DNA from: Sphingopyxis sp. | GTDB taxonomy: Bacteria > Pseudomonadota > Alphaproteobacteria > Sphingomonadales > Sphingomonadaceae | Reading direction: 5' to 3' | Assembly (NCBI GenBank): GCA_012035435.1 | Contig: JAAUPH010000138.1 | Span: 1 to 6,478, forward strand | Length of the DNA stretch: 6,478 nucleotides | Shown here: positions 1-6,414 of the stretch, piece by piece | Layout of the letters: every line of letters begins with the position of its first letter | How positions within the stretch are numbered: position 1 is the first letter of the stretch | Notes under the pieces: model-generated | The model's input: only the letters and a program-made list of their open reading frames with translations | What the model was told of the DNA's origin: nothing | The model's database searches: none | Made by a program: the position numbers and the translations under genes

Positions 1-2
1 GC

Positions 3-185
3 GCACCGCCATGTCGTCGCGGCACCGCCGCCATGCGCGAAACCGCCGACACTGGCGCTGCCGTAGCTTTCCGCGCCGAAGCGGGCGTGGTCGGCCGTAT
101 CACCGACTGCGGCAACGGCTGGTGCTTGTTCGATGTGAAAGGCCGCCGCGGCTGGATCGCGGCCACAGACATTTGGGGCGATTGA
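3..185 (+). CDS. SH3-domain protein, C-terminal end (partial)
   Basis: Only the last 60 or so codons are present; the gene starts left of the window. Frame 3 reads through to a TGA at 183-185. The C-terminal stretch, including GRITDCGNGWC, then GRRGWI, and ending in IWGD, matches the end of a bacterial SH3 domain (SH3_4/DUF1058 type). In this family a C-x-x-x-W-C turn and a closing G-W-I/V...W-G are characteristic. Such proteins are usually small and exported and are thought to bind cell-wall or peptide ligands; that role is family knowledge and is not shown here. The signal peptide, if any, lies outside the window. The gene converges on the thiolase gene with a 44-base gap. The overlapping reading frame starting at 11 is a frame shadow of this one. 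Confidence 0.72.
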   Translation, partial: APPCRRGTAAMRETADTGAAVAFRAEAGVVGRITDCGNGWCLFDVKGRRGWIAATDIWGD

Positions 186-186
186 G

Positions 187-219
187 ACCCGTCTCTCGTG
201 CCCGTCGCTTCGTACGGGT
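187..219. terminator. possible hairpin terminator between convergent genes
   Basis: The gap between the SH3-protein stop and the thiolase stop contains ACCCGT at 187-192 and CCCGT at 201-205, either of which can pair with ACGGGT at 214-219. A short stem-loop here would suit two convergent transcripts. There is no good T run on either side, so this is a weak call. Confidence 0.28.
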
Positions 220-229
220 ACGGCCTCGC

Positions 230-1411
230 TTAAATCAGCTCCACCGCCACTGCCGTCGCCTCACCGCCGCCGATGCACAGGCTGGCCAAGCCGCGGGTCT
301 TGCCATGGCGTTGCAGCGCCGCGATCAACGTCGTGATGATCCGCGTGCCCGATGCGCCGATGGGATGGCCAAGCGCGGTCGCGCCGCCATGGACGTTGAT
401 CCGGTCATGCGGGATGCCTAGGTCGTGCATCGCGAACATGGCGACACAGGCGAACGCCTCATTCACCTCGAACAGGTCAACGTCGGCGATGGCCCAGCCT
501 GCTTTGGCAAGGCATTTTTCGATGGCGCCAACCGGAGCCCTGGTGAAATCCTTAGGCTCCTGAGCATGCGCTGCGTGCGCGACGAGCCGCGCGACGGGGG
601 TTTTGCCCTTTGCATCCGCGACCGAGGCGCGGGTTAGCACGACTGCCGCAGCACCATCCGAGATTGAGCTGGACGTCGCCGCCGTAATCGTCCCATCCTT
701 GGCAAAGGCCGGTTTGAGCGTCGGGATTTTGTCGGGACGGCCCTTGCCGGGCGCCTCATCGGTATCGACTATCACTTCGCCGGCGCGAGTTGCGAGGGTG
801 ACGGGCGCGATTTCCTTGGCAAACCCGCCCTCGGCGACTGCGGCCTGCGCGCGCTTTAGCGATTCGATAGCGTAGCTGTCCTGCGCGTCGCGCGTTAGTT
901 GATACGCATTGGCCGTGTCCTGTGCAAATGTCCCCATCGCGCGGCCGGCGTCATATGCATCCTCCAGCCCGTCGAGGAACATATGGTCATAGGCCGTATC
1001 ATGCCCGATCCGTGCCCCTGATCGATGCTTTTTGAGGAGGTATGGCGCATTGGTCATCGATTCCATGCCGCCCGCAACGACGATGTCGACACTGCCCGCG
1101 GCAAGCGCTTCGGCGCCCATGATGACCGTCTGCATGCCCGAACCGCACACCTTGTTGACCGTGGTCGCCTGAACCGATTTGGGCAGGCCGGCCTTGATCG
1201 CCGCCTGACGCGCTGGCGCCTGACCCAGACCTGCGGGAAGGACGCAGCCCATGTAGATGCGCTCGACATCGCCGCCATCGATCCCGGCGCGTTCGACTGC
1301 GGCCTTCACCGCCGTTGCGCCCAAATCGGTGGCTGAGGCATCGGCAAGCGCACCTTGCATGGCACCCATTGGCGTGCGGGCATAGGACAGAAAGACGATG
1401 GGATCGGTCAT
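230..1411 (-). CDS. acetyl-CoA C-acetyltransferase (thiolase family)
   Basis: A 393-residue thiolase, the usual length for the family. It condenses two acetyl-CoA to acetoacetyl-CoA or runs the reverse thiolysis, in the cytoplasm. The N-terminal domain has the nucleophile Cys89 in VNKVCGSGM. The C-terminal domain has NEAF (316-319), His349 in GGATALGHPIGASG and the second catalytic Cys379 in CIGGGE, so the active site is complete. The start is the ATG at 1411-1409, where homology begins (MTDPIVFLSYARTP). GGAG (plus-strand 1420-1423) lies 8 bases upstream. The frame stays open 62 codons further, but that extension does not look like thiolase. The segment TITAATSSSISDGAA has Thr246 where many homologues have Asn (TAxN); this is probably lineage variation. 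The gene is divergent from the aldehyde dehydrogenase. Whether it is a biosynthetic (phaA-like) or degradative (fadA/atoB-like) enzyme cannot be decided from this sequence. Confidence 0.95.
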   Translation of the reverse strand: MTDPIVFLSYARTPMGAMQGALADASATDLGATAVKAAVERAGIDGGDVERIYMGCVLPAGLGQAPARQAAIKAGLPKSVQATTVNKVCGSGMQTVIMGAEALAAGSVDIVVAGGMESMTNAPYLLKKHRSGARIGHDTAYDHMFLDGLEDAYDAGRAMGTFAQDTANAYQLTRDAQDSYAIESLKRAQAAVAEGGFAKEIAPVTLATRAGEVIVDTDEAPGKGRPDKIPTLKPAFAKDGTITAATSSSISDGAAAVVLTRASVADAKGKTPVARLVAHAAHAQEPKDFTRAPVGAIEKCLAKAGWAIADVDLFEVNEAFACVAMFAMHDLGIPHDRINVHGGATALGHPIGASGTRIITTLIAALQRHGKTRGLASLCIGGGEATAVAVELI

Positions 1412-1568
1412 GGCGGTGTCTCCGCGAGAGGGAAAGGGATGATCGGGGATTAGCGCAGTTGCTGCACCTGCGAAAGGGGGGCAGCGGCGGCGTAAACACG
1501 TTTCATCTTGCAACCGGGACGGTCGCATGGTCATAACGCGCCAACAAATGACAATCGGGAGAATAACC
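1412..1568. promoter_or_regulatory. shared upstream region of divergent thiolase and aldehyde dehydrogenase genes
   Basis: This 157-base gap must hold the promoters of both flanking genes. The ribosome binding sites are clear: GGAG (minus strand, 1420-1423) for the thiolase and GGGAG (1557-1561) for the dehydrogenase. A weak sigma-70-like pair for the rightward gene is TTGCAA (1508-1513) and CATAAC (1532-1537) with an 18-base spacer. A short inverted repeat CGCAG/CTGCG lies near 1455-1475. I see no strong operator palindrome. Confidence 0.35.
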
Positions 1569-3006
1569 GTGGCCGCCATCGACCAAGCCGACCGCATGCA
1601 CCGCGTGCTAGCCGCTCAGCGCGCCAGCTTCACCGCAGCGCTCCCCGAAAGCTTGGCGGTCCGCGCCGATCGCATCGACCGCGCGATCGCGTTGCTGGTC
1701 GATCATAAGGATGATTTCGCCAAAGCCGTGAGCCAAGATTTCGGTCATCGTAGCACCGAACAAACGTTGATGACCGACATCATGCCGTCGGTCAGCGCGC
1801 TCAAGCACGCCAAGAAACATATGGCGAGCTGGTCGCGCGGCGACCGGCGCAAGCCGACTTTCCCTCTCGGTCTGTTGGGTGCCAAGGCCGAAGTCGTCTA
1901 TCAGCCCAAGGGCGTTGTCGGCGTTGTCGCCCCATGGAATTTCCCCGTCGGCATGGTGTTCGTGCCGCTGGCGGGCATCCTCGCGGCGGGCAACCGCGTG
2001 ATGGTCAAGCCTTCGGAATTTACCGAAGGCGTCTCGGATCTGATGGCCAGCCTCGTCCCGACATATTTTGACGAGAGCGAAATGGCGGTTTTCACCGGTG
2101 ACGCCGACGTCGGCATCGCTTTTTCCAAGCTCGCTTTCGATCATCTGATCTTCACCGGCGCGACCAGCGTGGGGCGGCACATCATGCGCGCTGCTGCTGA
2201 CAATCTGGTGCCGGTAACGCTCGAACTGGGCGGCAAGTCCCCGACCTTCGTTGGCAAATCGGCAAATCTTGCGCAGGCCGGTGAGCGCATCGCACTGGGC
2301 AAGATGATGAATGCCGGGCAAATCTGCCTAGCGCCCGACTATCTGCTGGTCGCGAAGGATCAGGAAAGCGCGGTGATCGACAGCGTCACTACAGGCGTGA
2401 CCAAGCTTTATCCGACCTTGCTTACGAATGATGATTACACCTCGGTCGTCAACGGCCGCAACCGGGCGCGACTGCAAAGCTACCTTGACGACGCCCGCGA
2501 AAAGGGTGCCGAGCTCATCGAGGTCAATCCGGGCGGAGAGGCATTTTGCGAGCAGCAATGGCAACAAAATGCCGCTTACCATCATTCGCAACCCGACCGA
2601 CGATATGAAGGTCATGCAGGAAGAAATCTTCGGCCCCATCCTGCCGGTCAAAACCTACACCCATATCGACGATGCGATCGACTATGTGAATGCGCATGAT
2701 CGTCCGCTCGGCCTCTATTATTTCGGCAACGACAAAAGCGAGGAAGACCGCGTGCTGACCCGCACCATTTCGGGTGGCGTCACGGTGAACGACGTCCTCT
2801 TCCACAATGCGATGGAAGATTTGCCTTTCGGCGGTGTCGGACCGTCAGGCATGGGCAATTACCATGGCTTCGACGGCTTCAAGACGTTCAGCCATGGCAA
2901 GGCCATCTATCGCCAGCCCAAGCTGGACGTGGCGGGGCTGGGCGGATTCAAACCGCCTTACGGCGCCACGACGCACAAAACATTGGCGCGCGAACTCAAG
3001 AAATAG
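1569..3006 (+). pseudogene. coniferyl-aldehyde-dehydrogenase-type ALDH, single-base frameshift
   Basis: An NAD(P)-dependent aldehyde dehydrogenase resembling coniferyl aldehyde dehydrogenase (CalB type), which oxidises aromatic or other aldehydes to acids. Removing one T from the TTTT run at 2544-2547 joins two frames into one protein of 478 residues, normal for the family. Visible residues are Asn124 in APWNFP, Lys147 in VMVKPSE, the general base Glu219 in LELGGKSP and the nucleophile Cys253 in NAGQICLAP; the Glu-to-Cys spacing of 34 is standard. After the shift come EEIFGP (351-356) and LPFGGVGPSGMG, so both halves are well conserved. Start: GTG at 1569 with GGGAG seven bases upstream. ATGs in frame at 1527 and 1548 have no such site. 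As read, translation shifts at residue 326 and stops at 2699, losing the C-terminal oligomerisation and closing segments. Good conservation beyond the shift argues for a sequencing error or a very recent mutation. It diverges from the thiolase gene. Confidence 0.88.
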
Positions 3007-3049
3007 CTTGGCAAGCCGCGCCCGTTCGCATTGGGGCGGCGTCCGCAGT

Positions 3050-3088
3050 GCCCCTGTGGTGAAATTGGTAGACGCGCCGCACTCAAAA
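3050..3088 (+). pseudogene. tRNA-Leu(CAA) 5' half, interrupted; left attachment site
   Basis: These 39 bases are the acceptor 5' strand, D arm, anticodon 5' strand (CCGCA, 3077-3081) and anticodon loop (CTCAAAA, 3082-3088) of a tRNA-Leu. Sequence then departs completely: no anticodon 3' strand, variable arm, T arm or CCA follows. The fragment differs from the 5' half of the complete tRNA at 4450 at only 3 of 39 positions (6, 13 and 16). It begins 43 bases after the dehydrogenase stop. It is best read as the chromosomal 5' half left behind when an element integrated in the anticodon loop (attL). It could alternatively be a duplicated tRNA fragment. Confidence 0.85.
3066..3088 (+). repeat. 23-bp direct repeat, left copy (att core)
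   Basis: Positions 3066-3088 are identical to 4466-4488 and end at the last base of the tRNA anticodon loop. The next base differs (G here, T at the right copy). The crossover of the neighbouring integrase therefore lies somewhere in this block, most likely in its anticodon stem-loop part. Confidence 0.85.
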
Positions 3089-3140
3089 GCAATTCAAAAA
3101 CTTTTGAGATCCAGAAAAACCGTGCAAATACGTCGGTTTT
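3082..3140. repeat. two inverted repeats beside the left junction
   Basis: The first pair is CTCAAAAG (3082-3089) with CTTTTGAG (3101-3108), 8-bp arms and an 11-base loop; its left arm is the anticodon loop itself. The second pair is AAAACCG (3116-3122) with CGGTTTT (3134-3140), 7-bp arms and again an 11-base loop. Possible roles are integrase core or arm binding sites, or a terminator shielding the integrase from outside transcription. The pairing is seen in the sequence; the role is inference. Confidence 0.6.
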
Positions 3141-3185
3141 CAGCCACATTTCTCGCCAGATGATCTAGCGCACTGCTAGCACAAA

Positions 3186-4356
3186 ATGGCATCGGATGTT
3201 GCGATGACGACACGGCATCTCTGCTGGACAACAAGGTTCAGCTCTACATGCGGCCCAACAGCCCGCACTGGCAATGCGCCTGTTCGGTTGCCGGAAAACA
3301 GCGCCGGACTTCGACCAAAGAGGAAAGCCTGTCTCGCGCCAAGGATGTCGCGCGTGACTGGTATCTCGGCTTGATGGGGAAATACCGTTCCGGTGAGTTG
3401 AAGGAAGGCATGACCTTCCGAACGGCAGCGGAGCATTTCGTCAAGGAGTTCGAGGTCATTACCGAGGGTGAGCGTAACGAGAAATATGTTGATAGCCTTG
3501 CGATGCGCCTGCGCGTTCACCTGCTTCCATTCATGGGTGACAAGGTTGTGACGGAGATTACTCCCGGCGTGGTTCAGGAATATCGCGTTCACCGGATGAC
3601 GTCGCGGATCGACAAGAAGACTGGCCTGCCCAAGCTGCCATCGCGGTCAACGATGCACCACGAGATTATCGCCATGCGGCACGTCCTAAAAACCGCGAAC
3701 CGCCACGGATGGCTTCCTTATTTGCCTGACATCTCGGCCCCCTATAAAATGTCCGGCAAGATCGCGCATCGAGCATGGTTCTCACCAGATGAGTATAAGA
3801 CCTTTTACAAGGCCACGGGCGAACGCGCCAAAAATCCGAAAAAGGAGCGCTGGCGGACGGCTTGCGAGGATTTGCACGATTATGTGCTGTTCATGGTCAA
3901 CAGCGGCCTTCGCCCCGATGAAGCCAAACGCATCGAGCTGCGCGACATCGAGATTGTTGCCGATGGGCCGGGGCATGAGGAAATCCTTCACATCGCCGTG
4001 CGCGGTAAGCGTGGCGGCGGCTATTGCAAGACGATGCCGGGTGCGGTGTTTCCGTTCAAGCGGATGAAGGAGCGGCACGGCCTCGAACCGAACCAGCTCC
4101 TGTTCCCAAAATCCAGCGGGAGCTATTTAACACGTTGCTCCACGAACTCGGCATGAAGCACGACCGTGAGGGTAACCCATGCACCAGCTACAGCTTGCGA
4201 CATACCTATATCTGCTTCCGGTTGATGGAGGGAGCCGACATCTACCAGATTGCGAAAAACTGCCGAACAAGCGTCGAGATGATCGAGAAATACTATGCTT
4301 CGCACATCAAGAACATGCTTGATGCTTCGGCGATCAACGTGAGGCGCGCCAGATAA
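3186..4356 (+). pseudogene. tyrosine recombinase/integrase, frameshifted
   Basis: A phage- or island-type site-specific recombinase. An N-terminal arm-binding region (LLDNKVQLYMRPNSPHW, 3221 on) is followed by a SAM-like core-binding domain (from about 3410) and a C-terminal catalytic domain. Catalytic residues seen: box I Arg (codon 3911) in NSGLRPDEA, a Lys (4007) in VRGKRGG, box II Arg-His (4198-4203) in YSLRHTYI and the nucleophile Tyr (4294) in EKYYASH. The usual box II His is Tyr, and the later His/Trp position is also substituted, which I believe is normal for this subfamily. The frame breaks at CCCAAAA (4105-4111), where one base is missing: LLFP then continues as KIQRELFNTLLHELG in another frame. 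The N-terminus also seems shifted: ATG 3186 or 3204 gives MTT, and one added base near 3212 joins it to ASLLDNKV. With both repairs the protein is 390 or 384 residues. The unrepaired alternative starts at ATG 3248, losing the conserved LLDNKVQLY. Confidence 0.85.
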
Positions 4357-4408
4357 GGCGAGCATTCGCAAGGCCGATCATTTTTGTTGCAATAGTCCAT
4401 CAAATCAG

Positions 4409-4437
4409 TTGGCTAAAATCAATTCGCCGTCTATGAA
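4409..4437 (+). promoter_or_regulatory. possible promoter of tRNA-Leu(CAA)
   Basis: TTGGCT (4409-4414) and TATGAA (4432-4437) are separated by exactly 17 bases and end 12 bases before the mature tRNA. Each box matches the sigma-70 consensus at 4 of 6 positions. It lies on the element side of the repeat, so if real the element supplies the promoter of the tRNA. Confidence 0.4.
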
Positions 4438-4449
4438 CTTCCTATGCGT

Positions 4450-4534
4450 GCCCCCGTGGTGGAACTGGTAGACGCGCCGCACTCAAAATGCGGTTCCGAA
4501 AGGAGTGCCCGTTCGATTCGGGCCGGGGGCACCA
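4450..4534 (+). tRNA. tRNA-Leu (anticodon CAA), CCA encoded
   Basis: A complete 85-base tRNA reading UUG codons. The acceptor stem GCCCCCG (4450-4456) pairs fully with CGGGGGC (4524-4530), followed by A and an encoded CCA. The anticodon stem CCGCA/TGCGG encloses the loop CTCAAAA with anticodon CAA at 4484-4486. A long variable arm (around TTCCGAAAGGAG) is typical of leucine tRNAs. The T stem GCCCG/CGGGC encloses TTCGATT. The 5' half repeats the fragment at 3050; position 6 is C here and T in the fragment, and C6 gives a Watson-Crick pair where T6 would give G-U. The two halves of this gene may therefore have evolved together. It is followed closely by a hairpin terminator. Confidence 0.97.
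4466..4488 (+). repeat. 23-bp direct repeat, right copy (att core)
   Basis: Identical to 3066-3088, ending at the last base of the anticodon loop of the complete tRNA. Upstream similarity continues through the whole tRNA 5' half with three mismatches and stops within a few bases of the tRNA 5' end. Confidence 0.85.
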
Positions 4535-4555
4535 TCATTTGAAGCGAGCAAAAAT

Positions 4556-4573
4556 AGCCCGGAACCGGGCTTT
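4556..4573 (+). terminator. hairpin terminator after tRNA-Leu
   Basis: AGCCCG (4556-4561) and CGGGCT (4566-4571) form a GC-rich stem around GAAC, preceded by an A run and followed by TT. It sits 21 bases after the tRNA, where a rho-independent terminator is expected. The T tract is short. Confidence 0.6.
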
Positions 4574-4664
4574 GCAGCGCGCTCCCCTTGGGTGAAATAC
4601 ACCGAACGGGCATCGCCCCAAATCTTGCGAAATGACGGTCGAACGCCTGTCATGCTGGCCACCA

Positions 4665-4682
4665 GAATCCCGGACGGGATTC
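4665..4682. repeat. short perfect inverted repeat
   Basis: GAATCCCG (4665-4672) and CGGGATTC (4675-4682) are perfect complements with two bases between them. This may be a repetitive extragenic hairpin or a terminator remnant. Confidence 0.5.
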
Positions 4683-4733
4683 GGCCATCGCTCGACGCTC
4701 TCACAATGCGGCGCGTCCGCCGCCCCGCAATTC

Positions 4734-4772
4734 ATTGTCCCTGCTACCGAGCCGTCAGAACTCGGTGACAAT
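4734..4772. repeat. compound interrupted inverted repeat
   Basis: Two nested arm pairs: ATTGTC (4734-4739) with GACAAT (4767-4772), and ACCGAG (4746-4751) with CTCGGT (4761-4766). On the right the arms are adjacent; on the left they are split by six bases (CCTGCT). It reads as a 12-bp inverted repeat with a 6-base insertion in one arm around a 9-base loop. It may be an operator or structured RNA ahead of the methyltransferase gene. Confidence 0.5.
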
Positions 4773-4876
4773 CGCATCCTCCTCCGCTAGTCATTCACGA
4801 TCTCTGGCCGCAGCCGTGCGATACCCGGAAATCATTGATCGAAGGCATCCCAAAGGATGTAGGAAAATAGCGTAGA

Positions 4877-6414
4877 ATGAACGCCGTAGAAATTGAAGAA
4901 GCAGTATCGGAACTTGCAAGCAAGCCCTTTGATCGGGCCGATTTCGCGTATCAATTCTAGCCGCTTTTGGAAACAAGGAAACCACCATAAAGCGGCTTCG
5001 CGGCGTGAGTGGTACTGGCGGTGGTTCGAATGCCTCGGATGTTCCTGGCGGCATTCTCCAGCGTAACAACATTCATTTGGCGACATGCGCGGCGGGTGAG
5101 GTTGACGCGACCTTGAAGGCGTTGCGCGACAGCCCTAAAACGGTATCCGCCAAAGCCAAATTCATCCTCGCCACCGATGGTGAGACGCTACAGGCGGAGG
5201 ACGTCACCAGCGACGATCCGCCCATCGCATGTGAGTATGCCAAGTTTCCCGATCACTTCGGATTCTTCCTGCCGCTGGCAGGCATCACCACCGTCAAGCA
5301 AATCCGCGAAAGTTCGTTCGACATTCGCGCTACGGGACGGCTCAACAAGCTCTATGTCGAGCTGCTGAAAGACAACCCCGAATGGGCGACAGCCGAGCGC
5401 CGACCTGACATGAACCATTTCATGGCGCGGCTGATCTTCTGCTTTTTCGCGGAGGATACCGACATCTTCAACGGCACCGGCCTGTTCACCGCGACGACCG
5501 ATCAGATGAGCGAGCGCGATTCGTCGAACACGCATGACGTGATCGGTGAGATGTTCCGCGCGATGAATACCAAGATCGCCGACCGCGCCGATGCGAAATT
5601 GCCGCGCTGGGCCGACGTGTTCCCCTATGTGAACGGCGGGCTGTTTTCGGGCAGCACCGATGTTCCGCGTTTCAGCAAGATTGCGCGATCCTACCTCATC
5701 AACATCGGCAGCCTCGATTGGAAAAAGATCAACCCCGATATTTTCGGCAGCGTGATCCAGGCCGTTGCCGATGATGAGGAGCGCGGCGCGCTCGGAATGC
5801 ACTACACCAGTGTCCCGAACATCCTGAAGGTGCTGAATCCGCTGTTCCTTGATGACCTGCGCGCGCAGTTGGAGGAAGCGGGCGACAACGGGCGCAAGCT
5901 GCTCAATCTTCGCAACCGCATGGCGAAAATCCGGGTTTTCGATCCGGCCTGCGGCAGCGGCAATTTTCTTGTGATCGCTTACAAGGAAATGCGGGCGATT
6001 GAGGCGGTGATCAATGCGCGGCGTGGCGAGGAAGAGCGGCGCAGCGACATTCCGCTCACCAATTTTCGCGGCATCGAGTTGCGAGACTTCCCGGCGGAGA
6101 TTGCGCGCCTCGCGCTGATCATCGCCGAATATCAGTGCGACGTGACCTATCGCGGGCAGAAGGAGGCATTGGCCGAATTGCTCCCGCTGAACGCGCAAAA
6201 CTGGATCACCTGTGGCAATGCGTTGCGGCTCGATTGGCTGAGCATCTGCCCGCCGACAGGCACCGGCGTGAAGTTGCACGGCAACGACCTGTTCAACACG
6301 CCGCTGGATCAGGCGCAGATCGATTTTGAGAATGATACGGAAGAAACATATGGACACCTCGAAGAACCCGTCCATTTTGGTAGGATACTGCTTACGCGGC
6401 GTCTGACGGCGTGA
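4877..6414 (+). pseudogene. MmeI-like DNA methyltransferase, frameshifted and truncated
   Basis: A SAM-dependent DNA adenine methyltransferase of the large MmeI-like (type IIL) class. ATG 4877 (AGGA 12 bases upstream) gives MNAVEIEEAVSELASKPFDR, the expected family N-terminus, but the frame ends at TAG 4958. Adding one base at about 4957 joins it to the long frame (AYQF, then LAAFGNKETT). The repaired protein then runs through the helical connector to the SAM-binding motif DPACGSGNF (356-364). I cannot see the D...E-x-K nuclease motif of active MmeI in the N-terminal 150 residues, so this looks like a methylase without cutting activity. The match stops at ...FENDTEETY (to 6351), just where the family continues into the catalytic N-P-P-Y. 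The remaining 20 codons are unrelated and end at TGA 6412. Only about 490 of roughly 900 expected residues remain and no target-recognition domain is left, so the product cannot methylate DNA as it stands. A GTG at 5005 would give a shorter start. Confidence 0.85.

Larger units (their letters stand above)
3089..4488 (+). mobile_element. candidate tRNA-Leu integrated element (integrase module)
   Basis: The DNA between the two tRNA-Leu 5'-half repeats spans 1,400 bp from repeat start to repeat start and contains a tyrosine recombinase gene reading rightwards from beside the left junction. This arrangement is typical of integrative elements in tRNA genes. The right boundary is uncertain. Either this is a 1.4-kb integrase-only remnant bounded by both repeats, or the left repeat opens a larger island that carries its own complete tRNA-Leu and extends past the window with the methyltransferase gene as cargo. 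Upstream of the right copy the DNA is AT-richer than upstream of the left copy, in keeping with a foreign origin. Confidence 0.6.
4574..4876. other. intergenic stretch without a recognisable gene
   Basis: About 300 bases between the tRNA terminator and the methyltransferase start. Short open frames exist on both strands but overlap the tRNA or have no recognisable sequence. The stretch contains the inverted repeats at 4665-4682 and 4734-4772, and a small CATCC/GGATG hairpin at 4846-4859 just upstream of the methyltransferase. It could be remnant DNA of an older insertion; no function can be assigned. Confidence 0.55.

Noticed and set aside
700..760. Thr246 in place of the common Asn in the thiolase TAxNSS segment as an activity-altering change
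   Set aside because: All catalytic residues are present and the substitution probably occurs normally in this lineage.
999..1499. 166-codon minus-strand frame overlapping the thiolase start
   Set aside because: Arg-rich out-of-frame shadow typical of GC-rich DNA.
1412..1597. 62-residue N-terminal extension of the thiolase frame
   Set aside because: It does not resemble thiolase, crosses the start of the divergent dehydrogenase, and the ATG at 1411 has a good ribosome binding site and the expected family N-terminus.
1608..2321. 237-codon minus-strand frame inside the aldehyde dehydrogenase
   Set aside because: Antisense shadow of a conserved coding sequence, no family features.
4431..4777. 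Short frames on both strands over and beside the tRNA (for example 4505-4768 plus, 4535-4777 minus)
   Set aside because: They translate the tRNA and its terminator, lack ribosome binding sites and show no protein family pattern.
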